DNA from: Imbricaverruca yamaguchii
Taxonomy: Eukaryota > Arthropoda > Thecostraca > Neoverrucidae
Length of the DNA: 64,000 bases
Direction: 5' to 3'
Assembly: GCA_034440575.1 (NCBI GenBank)
Contig: JAOTOL010001142.1
Span: 62,001-126,000 of the forward strand
Shown: positions 33,776-44,275 of the stretch, in pieces
Numbering within the stretch: the first letter of the stretch is position 1
How the letters are laid out: each line of letters begins with the position of its first letter
The notes under the pieces: generated by a model
The model's database searches: none
What the model was told of the DNA's origin: nothing
What the model saw: the letters and a program-made list of their open reading frames with translations, nothing else
Position numbers and translations under genes: made by a program

Positions 33776-35115
33776 TGCTGCGGCCCTGGCCCGCCACAGT
33801 GGACGGTGTGCTCCTCGGCCCTGGCTCGCCACAGTGGACGGTGTGCTCCGCGGCCCTGGTCCGCCACAGTGGACGGTGTGCTCCGTGGCCCTGGTCCCCC
33901 ACAGTGGACGGTGTGCTCCGCGGCCCTGGTCCGCCACAGTGGACGGTGTGCTCCACGGCGTCGGTCCGCCACAGTGGACGGTGTGCTCCGCGGCCCTGGT
34001 CCGCCACAGTGGACGATGTGCTCCACGGCTCTGGTCCACCAAGGTTGATGACGTATTATATGGCCCCGGTCCGCCACAGTGGACGGTGTGCTCCACGGCG
34101 TCGGTCCGCCACAGTGGATGGTGTGCTTCGCTACCTAGGTTCGCCACAGTGGACGGTGTACTCCACGGCTCTGATCCACCACGGTGGACTGTGTGCTCTC
34201 CGGCCCTGGTCCACCACAGTGGACGGTGTGCTCCACGGCGTCGGTCCGCCACAGCTGACAGTGTGCTCCGCAGCCCCGGTCTGCCACAGTGGACAGTGTA
34301 CTCCACGGCCCAGTGTATGTGTAGCAGACCAGTACACGGCACAGTGCACTGGTCTGCTACAGTGGACGGTGTGCTCCGCAGTCCCGGTCTGCCACAGTGG
34401 ACGGTGTGCTCCACGGCGTTGGTCCGCCACAGTGGACGGTGTGCTCCGCAGCCCCGGTCTGCCACAGTGGACGGTGTGCTCCACGGCGTTGGTCCGCCAC
34501 AGTGGACGGTGTGCCCCGCAGCCCCGGTCTGCCACAGTTGATGGTGTGCTCCACTGCGTCGGTCCGCCACAGTGGACGGTGTGCTCCGCAGCCCCGGTCT
34601 GCCACAGTGGACGGTGTGCTCCCCGGCCCTGGTCCACCACAGTGGACGGTGTGCTCCGCAGCCCCGGTCTGCCACAGTGGACGGTGTGCTCCGCGGCCCC
34701 GGTCTGCCACAGTGGACGGTGTGCTCCGCGGCCCCGGTCTGCTACAGTGGACGGTGTGCTCCGCAGCCCCGGTCTGCCACAGTGGACGGTGTGCTCCACG
34801 GCGTTGGTCCGCCACAGTGGACGGTGTGCTCCGCAGCCCCGGTCTGTCACAGTTGATGGTGTGCTCCACTGCGTCGGTCCGCCACAGTGGACGGTGTGCT
34901 CCGTGGCCCTGGTTTTCCACAGTGGACGGTGTGCTCCGCAGCCCCGGTCTGCCACAGTTGATGGTGTGCTCCACTGCGTCGGTCCGCCACAGTGGACGGT
35001 GTGCTCCGTAACTCTGGTTTTCCACAGTGGACGGTGTGCTCCACGGTTCTGGTCCACCAAGGTTGATGACGTATTATATGACCCCGGTCTGCCACAGTGG
35101 ACGGCGTGCTCCACG
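33776..35115. repeat. 35-bp minisatellite, main array B (about 38 units)
   Basis: Unit of 35 bp: CCGCCACAGTGGACGGTGTG then CTCCGCGGCCCTGGT or variants (CCCCGGTCTG, GTTGGTCCG, TGCGTCGGTCCG). Higher-order alternation of unit types is visible, for example pairs ending in ...CAGCCCCGGTCTG and ...CGTTGGTCCG between 34360 and 34860. A variant GGTTGATGACGTATTATATG unit occurs twice, near 34041 and 35061. Because 35 is not a multiple of 3 and the unit lacks stops in most phases, long open frames arise on both strands (up to 513 codons). These are repeat artefacts unless expression is shown. Confidence 0.95.
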
Positions 35116-36590
35116 ACTCAGCTGTTTCTGTATTTTGCCATCCACAACATTATCATCTTTACCAAATTATCCTCTCGTCCTTTCCATTCGGAGGTTTTAT
35201 GGTGCTCTTCGACAATTATCTGTTCAGTAGTAATGTGCTCATGATTCACTGGAAACTGCGAAGTGGGATTCTAAAGTCACAGGTTCGAAGGAAAATATCT
35301 GTATTCGGTCACTCAGCAATTGTCTTCTCTTCATCCAGGATTACAAAGTACAAATCCAGCCCTGGTAGAAGGTGTGTACTCCACAGTTCTGGTCCCTCGA
35401 AGTGGACGACGTGAGATTAGTTCCGGCTTTGCATCGTCTCTCCGAGCAGTTTTCTATGCATTAGGTATGGGCGCAAAATGGCCAAGGCCGTCGACGCGCC
35501 CTGAAACACAAATCCTCCATCTATACATTAATTACCACTTTCCGGCATCCTACCGGTCACCTTACCATCAACAGGTACCAATGTATTTCATGTATTAATA
35601 TTTACATATTCGTCACAGCTCTGCCATTTTTACCTTCAAATTTGGTCCGGTCACCCGATGTCGGGTCATTGGTTGTTCACCCAGTGTCACGTAGCACTAC
35701 TTGCGTGGCTCTAAAACCAAATTCAAAATTGACTGCAAGAAACAGTAGCATACGGCATAAGACGACAGTACGTGTGCAATATAGCCGAACCAGCTGACGT
35801 GCACACAAATTCAAACCACACACGAGACAACAGTGTATAATATTTTGACAGTGGACCTGATCCTACGTGATTCGTCTTGTCAGGTATTTCGAGGCAGAAT
35901 GCCCATACCACACTTTTATCATGTTCTGCATGGAAAGTGCAGAACGATGAGAAGACGGAATTTGAACTGACCTCAGTTTATTATCTTTGACCTTTCTTAA
36001 TATTTCGAGATATCCGGATTGTTTGATTTGATGCAAGAACATTATGATCTGAATTTTGCTTCGGTATGCTGCAATTACTGCGAATGGCGGCAGTTGAGAC
36101 ATTGGAATAATACCCTCTGACCCATCCAAAGTCAATTTACAAGGGTAAGTAAAAGTGAAATTTGTCATTGCAGTCAAAAAGGAAAGGATGGTGTGGTTCA
36201 GGAACTACCAAAGGTATGAGAAACTGAACACTGATCCTTCCGCGAGGATGCAGATAATTACAAGTGCCAACGGGGTTGCGGTAAAACGTGGTCCTGTTGC
36301 GACACACTCGTGGCCGGGACCATGCCAATTCCGCCGAGTTGGAAACTTTATTTTTGCCACTGTTCGCATTTTTCTAAGTTTTCTCCTTTATGTTTTCGAC
36401 CCAGACAAAGAAATCATTTGAGCCGACACATCCATTGCAAAACCATCGGTTGGCCCTTCTGGGAATCTCGAGAGCTGACCTCGGACATTTGGCCGTGGCC
36501 GGAGAGGCACTTACCCAGTGTTAAACATTCTTGCCCTTCCCTGCGCCATTGGGTACAGACGGATTTTTCAGACTGTTGTAGAAAAAAGAT
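35116..36590 (+). mobile_element. Spacer between array B and module C (copy III)
   Basis: Non-coding. 35116-35460 matches 41140-41510 and 2440-2620 (TTTTGCCATCCA, CACTGGAAACTGCG, TCACAGGT). 35640-36320 matches 41900-42790 (GGGTCATTGGTTGTTCAC, AGCATACGGCATAAGACGAC, TGGTGGCA-like, CCGTCCAAAATC-like), apart from the LINE fragment inserted there. 36310-36590 corresponds to 42785-43030 and 24420-24620. Confidence 0.6.
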
Positions 36591-37270
36591 AAAATAGGAA
36601 AACGATTACACCAATCGATGTCTGTGATCCGTCGTGCATTTCAGTTTGCTTGGTGTCGTGCGTGGCGACTAACCAGTCTCGGCGATCACAGTGACTTCAT
36701 CAATGCACCAGTGAACATTGTTTTCGATGTCCCCCGCTTTTGTGAAAGCTGTGTCCCTTCCCCGACCCTGAACTCTTCTCCACCACTACTTCGGATTCGC
36801 CCCTCCCCAATGTTAGCCATCAAAGAAATACTTCCACCCATTGTCATCACATTTCAGGTCTGTTGTGCTCGGGTGCTCCATCGAGGTCGGTGTGTTTTAG
36901 CCTGCGTACGGGCGCTGAAACATTTTGTTAAGCCGTTGTGTGTTTATTGCTGTTGGAGTGGGGGGAAGGTGTGTGTGACGGTGACGATAGACACGAGCCC
37001 ACTGTATGACACTAGTCACATGCTATGACTCATGTGTTTTTATGTTGGCGCTCACTGTGCACTGCTGTTACTCATGTGATTTCACATGTTGGGCGATTTT
37101 GCCTTTTAGTGATGATGCTGAATAACATTAGCATCGTAAAATAAAAATAACATTTCTGAGATCTGAAAATGAAGTTGGAGAAGTCCGATTAGTTTTTTTT
37201 TTGTGGGTGGAGGGGGTCTATTGCATTGACACTTCGGCCCCCCGATGTTTTTCAAAAATCGACACCCCTG
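36591..37270 (+). mobile_element. Module C with right terminus (copy III-a)
   Basis: C sequence from CGATTACACCAATCGATGTC to AAAAATCGACACCCCTG at 37254-37270. The hexamer tract is vestigial (GTGACGGTGACGATAGAC near 36975). The next bases, ATTGCGTT, fall in the middle of another C module (compare GAACGATTGCGCTGATTAAT at 43030), so one element end joins another copy mid-sequence. Confidence 0.6.
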
Positions 37271-37977
37271 ATTGCGTTTATTCATGTGTGTGATCTGTTG
37301 TGCATTTTAGTTTGCTTCGTGTCGTGCGTGGTAACTGACTAGACTCGGCAATCACGATGACTACATCAATGCACGTGCTTGATCAGAGGACATTGTTTTT
37401 GATTGCTATGATTTTGTGGAAGCTGTGCCCCCTTCCCGACCCTGAACTTGCCTAACCAAAACTTTGGCTTCGCCCTTCCTAATGTTATGCACCGAGGAAA
37501 TGCCTTCACCCGTCGTCATCGCAGTTCAGTCCTGCTGTGCTCCGATGCTCCATCAAGGCCGGTGTGTTTTAGCCTGCATATGGGCGCATACATATTTTAC
37601 TTAAGCCGTTGTGTTTTTGGTGTGAGTGGAGTGAGGGGGATGACGGTGACGTTGAGGATATAGATGACGTTTACGATGACGATGGACCCGAGTCCACTGT
37701 ATGACACTAGTCGCATGCTATAACTCACAGTTTTTATGTTGATATGCACTGTGCATTGATCTTTTGTTTATGTGGTTTCACCTGTTACTGGACGATTTTC
37801 CCGTTGGCGAAGATGTTGAATAAACATAAACATACACATCGTCAAACACAAATCAGAATTATTGAGGTCTGAAAATATAGTGTGCGAAATCCGATGAGTT
37901 TTTTTTTTGGTGGGGGAGGGGGAGGGGGTCTGATACACTTCGCCCCCCCCAATGGTTTTCACAAATCGACACCCCTG
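37271..37977 (+). mobile_element. Module C with right terminus (copy III-b)
   Basis: Second C module, starting within the consensus at GATTGCG. It contains a degenerate hexamer tract at about 37636-37690 and ends ACAAATCGACACCCCTG at 37961-37977. That end is the best match to the left terminus at 25637. Confidence 0.6.
37961..37977 (+). repeat. Right terminal inverted repeat of the 12.3-kb element
   Basis: The reverse complement reads CAGGGGTGTCGATTTGT, differing from the left end by one base. Confidence 0.7.
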
Positions 37978-38003
37978 GATGACGATGACGATGACGGTGA
38001 CGG

Positions 38004-38068
<65 letters not shown>
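37978..38068. repeat. (GATGAC)n hexamer array, right part
   Basis: About 15 units, a few with GGTGAC. It begins immediately after the terminus at 37977, starting with GATGACGA, the candidate right target duplication. It then passes into AGATCCGAGCCCACTGTATG, the normal continuation of module C. Confidence 0.9.
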
Positions 38069-38070
<2 letters not shown>

Positions 38071-38383
38071 AGATCCGAGCCCACTGTATGATACTGCAGT
38101 CGCATGCTATTACTCAGAGCTGTTATGCTGACATGTACTGCGCACTGCTCTTTTAATTATGTGACTTGATCAGTTATGGGACGAATTTCCCCGTTGGTGA
38201 GGATGCTGAATAACATATACATACACATCGTAGAATAAAAACTCAGAATTTCTGAGATCTGAAAATAGAGTGGGCGAAATCCGATGTTTTTTTTGTTTTG
38301 TTTTTTTGGGTGGGGGTGGAGGGGGGGGTCTAGTGCGTTGACACTTCGCCCCCCCCAATGTTTTTCAAAAATCGACACCCATG
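38069..38383 (+). mobile_element. Right part and terminus of the interrupted C module (copy II)
   Basis: The sequence expected after a C hexamer array: GAGCCCACTGTATGATACTG, GTGACTTGATCAGTTATG, CATACACATCGTAGAATAAA. It ends AAAAATCGACACCCATG at about 38383, one change from the usual CACCCCTG. With 24421-25636 it forms one C module if the 12.3-kb insertion is removed. Confidence 0.65.
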
Positions 38384-38439
38384 GTTATGGATCGTTATGT
38401 TTGTGCTTAAATGCTCCAAAATGGACACCAATGATGTTT

Positions 38440-39120
38440 TAGACATTACTAATGATGCAACATAGATTCTAGACCAGGCATTTAACCTCAAGTCACCTAT
38501 ATAGCAGCACTTTATCGGGTCATTACTTGCTCCAGTTACCGGAGCCGGGCCGCCCATCCGACAGCTCCATTGGGCGGCTCGGCGCAATCGGCTCCGGAAA
38601 GAAAGGAGTGAAGTACATGAATACAGTATTGAAATGCTTAGGTACACAATGACAAGCAGTAGTTTTCAAGATGTGTAGGGAGTAACATGCAAAGTGACAT
38701 CAATCGCATGACGGTCATTTGGATTTGTCCACATCCCGATTGACCAAGCTTGGTTCCATTAACCTGTTATGAACTTGACCTCGCTGACCAAACATGACTT
38801 TGAAACTATATAGCGTAACAATACACATAAAATAAATCGTGAATGTCGCCAAGAACACTTCCCCCTTGCCAATATACGGGAAGCGCATGAGCGCCGATTT
38901 GTGTGAGGCTGCGAATTTAAAAAAAAACTTTTACCCATAGCTCGAAAAACAATTTCGGACAATTTCCGTTGTCTGGCTGTAAGCAACGCGCAGGTCATTT
39001 CTAAGCAAATACGCAAAGAATGGCGTAAATCGGCCGGTAAAATCTGGAGTTGTGTGCGAAAAACCGGAGGGTGGGCGGAATTGCCCCTCCCACTCCAGGG
39101 TGCGTGCTAACCTACGCTAA
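38440..39120. repeat. Repeat D1 (copy II)
   Basis: Aligns with 3165-3800 in order, including CAGTAGTTTTCAAGATGTGT, the GGGCGGCTCGGCGCAATCGG hairpin region and GAACTTGACCTCGCTGACC. As in copy I, it follows a C-module right end. Confidence 0.65.
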
Positions 39121-39595
39121 CGTCCCATTGGAGATATAAGCATGGATTGATAATCAAATGAGGTATTTCGATAGATGGAAAATTTTGTTGTTCTTTTTGT
39201 GGAAAGATAATTGTCTAAATTAAGATGCCTAGGAATAAAATGTGAACAAAGGTGCATATTGAAGTATATGTCTGTCCTTATTTTCAGTCTGGATTCTCCA
39301 TCTCAACCTTCTCCTGAAGGAGTGGCTTCTGCCTCCAGCCTCTCCTGTCTCGATCTTATGCCTGCACCAGAAGTTGGCTTCAGCCCAGCCTCTGCCTGCC
39401 GAGATCCAGAGTTGCACCACCCTAATGAGACTGAGATCACCTTGCTTGCTGTCATTCCATGTAAGGAGTTCACAGTAACAATTGTTTGAATAATGATTAT
39501 CTTGGAGACAACTGGTAACGTGGTCAGGTAAACAGCAGGTCAGGGTTTTTACACTATGGAAAGAGTGGGCATACAACATACAACAAATATGTTTG
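39121..39595. other. Intergenic stretch with a possible exon
   Basis: Single-copy-looking sequence between repeats. It contains the candidate exon described separately, and otherwise nothing recognisable. Confidence 0.3.
39288..39460 (+). other. Candidate unassigned exon (weak)
   Basis: A stretch open in one frame (LDSPSQPSPEG, then Ser- and Pro-rich sequence, then HHPNETEITLLAVIP) lies between a good acceptor-like CCTTATTTTCAG and GTAAGG. No neighbouring exons and no recognisable domain. It may be chance. Confidence 0.15.
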
Positions 39596-39599
39596 ACTT

Positions 39600-40450
39600 T
39601 ACTTATGGGGCCCCCAAGAATCGCATAGAGCTCCGGAAAAATGCGCTAGTCTCCCTGGAAGTCTAGTTTGGACCCCAATAATCGCTAATTGGTTGGTTGA
39701 ATATTGGTTTTGCGACACGTCGACTGTTGAATCATGTAGCGTCGCCAATCTCTCACGCCGATTGGCCGCGGGCGAAGAGTAGCGACAGGTGGACTCGAAC
39801 CCCAAATAATCGCACCGGGGCCCCGAAAAATCACATCGGGTCAAAATGGTCGCGCACGGGCTTCTCAAAAGGACGCTGGGACCTCAAAAGTTCCTACCTG
39901 GCCCGCTGAAAACCACGCTGGGACTCAAAAGAGTCGTACTGGTGATAAAGAAAATGACGATGAAGACCACAAACGGCCGGGCCGGAACCCCTAAAAGTCA
40001 CGCTTAGCCTGCTCTACCAAGAATTCTCAACATTCCATCGGTAATCCAAAAAATTAATGTCGGTAATCCAAGGCATACCGAGTTTCGCAATAAGCGACAG
40101 ATCCTTCAAATATACTCTGCAGCACGAAATAAACAAACCGGAAGCGACAAATAAAAGCATAACGGAGACCTTCAAGGCACATCAGGGTCATTAGATTGCA
40201 CGGGGCCCCAACAAGGGAATTGATCGTAAACAAGGAACAAAAATACCGGGCAATAAATCAAACATCTTCGAAATTCTCTTCGAAAACGCGCCGATAACTT
40301 AAAAATACTATCTGTGTATGAGAAGCAACAATGCTCTAAAACGATCAGGGTCTCAAACGTGTACCGAGTCCCTAACAAAAATCTGCTGGAGCTCTAAAAC
40401 ACATACATAGAAGAAAAACGCAACGGGTAAAACATGCAGACACCTAGGTA
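39600..40450. repeat. Degenerate ~30-bp minisatellite, array A (copy IV)
   Basis: Cores such as CCCCGAAAAATCACATCGGG and ACCCCAAATAATCGCACCGG. It is interrupted by a SINE fragment at 39690-39800. The end (40080-40450) aligns with 1200-1500 of copy I. Confidence 0.7.
39690..39800 (-). mobile_element. 3' fragment of tRNA-derived SINE family 2
   Basis: Matches the body and tail of the SINE at 50290-50450 (GACACGTCGACTGTTGAATC, ATGTAGCGTCGCCAATCTC, GATTGGCCGCGGGCGAAGAG). It stops within the box B region, so the tRNA-like head is missing. It is inserted in array A. Confidence 0.75.
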
Positions 40451-40615
40451 GGGTCACGGCTCGGTACCCAATCTGAAAGCTTATTTAACCAAAGAAATGA
40501 GGTGCATGAAAACTCAGTGTGTCTCTGGATTTCTTAATCAGGGGAAATGTGGGAAGAAGAGAACTAATACATCGAATTAAATGTATCGATTATTTTTTCA
40601 AGCGAGTCGTCATAC
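40451..40615. repeat. Spacer between arrays A and B (copy IV)
   Basis: Matches 1500-1640. TAGGGTCACGGCTCGGTACC and AAATGAGGTGCATGAAAACT correspond. Confidence 0.6.
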
Positions 40616-41140
40616 CAGCCACAGTGGACAGTGGACAGTGGACGATGTGCTCCGCGCCCTGATCCGCCACAGTAGACGGTGTGCTCCGCGGCCCCGGTCC
40701 GCTACAATGGGCGGTGTATTCCACGACCCTGATCCGCCACAGTGGACGGTTTGCTTCGCGATCCTGATCCACCACAGTAGATGATGTACTCCGCGGCCGT
40801 GTTCCGCCGCAGTGGACACTATGCTTCGGAGCCCTCATCCGTGATAGTAGGTGTGCCACGCGGCCCCGATTCACCATAGTGGGTGGAATACTCCGCGACC
40901 CTGGTCTGCCACATTTGATGATGTACTCTGCGGCCCTAGTCAACCATAGTGGACGGTGTGCTCCACGACTCCGTTCCGTTACGATGGACCATGTGCTCCG
41001 CGGCACCGGTCCGCCAGAGTGGATGGTGTGCTTCGCGGCCCTGGTCCGCCATAGTAGAATGTGTACTCAACAGCCCCGGTCCGCCACAGTGGACGATGTA
41101 CTCTGCGACCTTGGCCGGCCACAGTGGACGTCAGAGTTGA
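40616..41140. repeat. 35-bp minisatellite, array B (copy IV, about 15 units)
   Basis: Same 35-bp family, more diverged than the main array: CCGCCACAGTGGACGGTTTG, CATAGTGGACGGTGTGCTCC and similar. Confidence 0.85.
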
Positions 41141-42402
41141 AAAACTGGCTTTTCCTGGAATTTTGCCATCCATAGCATTATCCTCTTCACAAAACTATCC
41201 TCAATTTTGTTTCCTCCATATGTTTTCAATTTGGATGTCTGATGGCGTTGTTCGATAGCACGAATTGCCCTGCGGTAAAGTGCTCAAGATTCACCTGAAA
41301 CTTGAAAGTGAGATTCTGATGGCAATATTTCAAGGAAAATATCCCCTCCGTATTCCACAACTCAGAAATTGTCCTCTCCTCATCTAGGATTGCAAAGTAT
41401 AAATTCAACCCTGGTAGACTTGATGTACTCGACGGCCCTGGCCGGTCGAGGTGAACGGTGCGGGATTAGTCGCAGCTTTGCATCAACTTTCCGAACAGTT
41501 TTGTGTGCATTAGTTGTCACTTTCTCCCCACTCTACCGTTCACCTTGCCATTAATGGATACTAATGTCACCCATGCATTAATATTTCCCAATTCGTCACA
41601 GCCATTGAACCTGATTGAGACACAGCTGTTCTTGTTGTGCATTTCGATCAATGAATATTGGTGACATCATAAAAACAAATCGTCAGTAGCGAGACTGACC
41701 TTACTTCCACTAAAGTAATGATTACAGGTACTGACAACAGCGCGACCAGAAGTTATCTTCGGTGCGGTACCCTTGTGGCCCTATTTGTGTCCCCCGCACC
41801 CATATGAAGACTCTTTTGCATGCCATGTGTTTCTACGGTGGAACATCTTGCACCTCTATGCATACTTGTTCTTTATATGCTTTATATTTGCTTCACATAA
41901 TAAGGTCCAGTCACACGGAGTCGGGTTATCTCGGATCATTGTTTGTTCACACAATGTCATGGTGTACTACGTCGGTGGCTCTTAAACCGAATTGAAATTT
42001 CAATTCACAAGGAACAGTAGCGTTCGGCATAATACGACATTGCAGGTACAATATCGCCCGTCGCCGCTGCTGACGCGCATACAAATACCATCTCCACACC
42101 AAGGATGGCAATGTAGAATATGCATAATACTTGACCTGACCTGGACACAAATTTTAAAGCATAATGTCTATATCATTCTTGTATCATGTTCTGCACGAAA
42201 CGTGTTGTCCTTACTGCGATAAGAAGAGAGAATTTGACCTGATCTTCGCTTAGTAACCTTGACCTTCATTATAATTGAGATAAAGCAAAAGTTATTAGAT
42301 TTCATGAAATAATATTATAATGTGCATTTGGTGTTGCAATGCTTCAACTACCGCGAATGGTGGCATTTTGAAGATGTGGGAATATTATCCTCCTTGATCC
42401 TC
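41141..42402 (+). mobile_element. Spacer between array B and module C (copy IV, first part)
   Basis: Non-coding. 41150-41300 matches 2440-2590 closely (CTTTTCCTGGAATTTTGCCA, CATAGCATTATCCTCTTCAC). The remainder matches 35290-36110 with indels. Confidence 0.6.
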
Positions 42403-42597
42403 CATCCTCCATTTTGAACATTTTCCTCCATCTTTAAAAACAGCATAGACAATCATTATAAGAATGGAGGGCTTGCTTTTCAGTATTGCAGGGAGGGCTG
42501 GTTGACAGATTTGGTGGGCAACTGGTTCAGTGTACAGAGTGCACAGGCCCTTGTGGCTCATAGTTGCACTAATCTTTTATGTCTTTATGTCTTTATG
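42403..42597 (+). mobile_element. 5'-truncated LINE copy (last ~170 bp of the 16-19.75 kb element)
   Basis: From AAAAACAGCATAGACAATCA to the tail CTTTATGTCTTTATG it matches 19570-19745 closely. It splits the spacer: in the empty copy at 36100-36130, TAATACCCTCTGACCCATCC runs through. TGATCC appears on both sides and may be the target duplication. Confidence 0.8.
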
Positions 42598-43019
42598 ATC
42601 CGTCCAAAATCAATTTCAAGGGGAATTAGAAATCAAATTGGTGAATGAGGTCAAGAAGGTAAATATGGTGGGTCCAAGCAAAACCAAAGGTATAAAAAAA
42701 ACTTCGCACTTAACGTTTTGGAGGGAAAGGATTACAAGTACCAACAGGGTTGCAGTAAAAATGTTCCTGTTGCGACACACCTGGTGCGGGGACCTTTCCA
42801 TGTCCACCGATTTGAAAACTGTTGATTTCTGATACTATTCCCATTTCCCGAAGTTTTGTACTTTATATTTCCGACTCTAGAGCAAAGAAGCCATACGAAC
42901 CGACCATTCTAACTTTTCGGACTCCTTGGCCGTGATCCGAGAGGCGTGCGCCCAGTGTGGCCTACTCTTGCAATTGGTTTCGCCATTGGGTACGGGTGGA
43001 GTTTTTAAACTGTTGTAAA
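42598..43019 (+). mobile_element. Spacer between array B and module C (copy IV, second part)
   Basis: Resumes after the LINE fragment and matches 36125-36580 and, from about 42785, 24420-24620. Non-coding. Confidence 0.55.
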
Positions 43020-43745
43020 AATAAATAGTAGAACGATTGCGCTGATTAATGCCTGTAATCCGGTGTGCATTTTAGTTTGCTTGATGTCGTGTGTGGTGAT
43101 TGACTAGACTGGGCGATCACGATGACTACATCAATGCACATGCTTGAATCAGAGGACATTGCTTTCGATTGCTATGCTTTTGTGGAAGCTATGCCCCCTT
43201 CCCGTCCCTGAACTCGCCCCACCAAAACTTTGGCTTCGCCATTCCTGATGTTAAGCACCGAGGAAATACCTTCACCCGTCGTAATCACAGTTCAGGCCTG
43301 CTGTGCTCCAATGCTCCATCGAGGCCGGTGTGTTTTAGCCTGCATATGGACGCATACATATTTAATTTAAGCTGGTGTGTGTTTGCTGGTGTATGGAGTG
43401 AGGGGAGGGTGACAGTGACGTTGAGGGTATGCATGGCGTTGGCGATGACGATGAACCCGAGTCCACTGTATGACACTGTAGTCGCATGGTATGACTCACA
43501 GTTTTTATGTCAATATGTACTGTGCATTGATCTTTTGTTTATGTGGCTTTACCTGTTACTGGACGATTTTCCCGTTGGCGAGGATGCTGAATGAACATGA
43601 ACATACACATCGTCAAATACAAATCAGAATTATTGAGGTCTGAAAATATAGTGGCCGAAATCCGATTACTTTTTTTAAGGGGGGGGGGGGAGATCAAATA
43701 CAATTCGCCCCCCCCCCAATTATTTTGACAAATCAACACCCCACG
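43020..43745 (+). mobile_element. Module C with degraded right end (copy IV)
   Basis: C sequence in full order: GAACGATTGCGCTGATTAAT, CATGCTTGAATCAGAGGACA, GGCCGGTGTGTTTTAGCCTG, then a degenerate hexamer tract at about 43405-43455. It ends ACAAATCAACACCCCACG instead of ...CACCCCTG. Confidence 0.65.
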
Positions 43746-44267
43746 TGGTACACATGCCGAATACCGCACAAAGTTGGCAAAACGATGATAGAAGTTAGAC
43801 ATTAAAAGCACACTTGCAATATTTTGCAAGATTTTCGCCATTTCTATTTGCTCATCATGAACCCAACATTATTTTCACTACTTATTTTCAAAAGCTATCC
43901 ATAACTTTTCATCTTACAACATTTCATTCCAGGGCTAAAATGCATGGGAGTGGGCGGCGCTCTGTATCTTTTGCCCATGTACCGCTGCTCCAGCCGGGAC
44001 CGGGCGGAATAGGACGCGGGCCGTGCGGCGAGTCGTCCGTCTAGTTACATATATGGAGGTCAATGCCTGATGCCATTGACATAGAGGGCAATGCCTGATG
44101 CTATCAATTCCTGTCGTAGTAAGGGAAAAAGCTATGATGTCATTAAGGCTTCCTGGCAACTTTGATGCTCCTAATATAATGGTATCCTTGGTGTCATTTG
44201 ATGCGCGCTGCCCTGCCAGACATTGGTTCTGCGCAAGAACACCGTATTGGTCTTATATGACTGTGCA
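43746..44267. other. Intergenic stretch
   Basis: No gene. A tandem pair of ~30-bp units (GGTCAATGCCTGATGCCATT / GGGCAATGCCTGATGCTATC) lies at about 44056-44110. Confidence 0.35.
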
Positions 44268-44275
44268 CTGATTAG
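44268..44275 (+). repeat. 8-bp target site duplication (left)
   Basis: CTGATTAG, repeated exactly at 45336-45343. Confidence 0.85.

Larger units (their letters stand above)
25637..37977 (+). mobile_element. Putative 12.3-kb nested hAT element (composite)
   Basis: Bounded by CAGGGGCGTCGATTTGT at the left and its reverse complement with one change at the right (16 of 17 positions). It is flanked by near-identical 8-mers and splits a (GATGAC)n array, whose two halves lie outside it. It contains family F sequence at the left, an inverted deletion derivative (27.26-27.74 kb), a LINE insertion (30.99-32.87 kb), a hAT transposase pseudogene in the same orientation, a 35-bp minisatellite and C-type sequence with the right end. 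A second right terminus at 37270 lies inside, so local duplication or nesting also occurred. The one-insertion reading is an inference. Confidence 0.6.

Noticed and set aside
33703..35244. Open frames of up to 513 codons on both strands of the 35-bp array
   Set aside because: Direct consequence of a nearly stop-free 35-bp unit. All frames give the same rotated peptide, so none is favoured as a gene.
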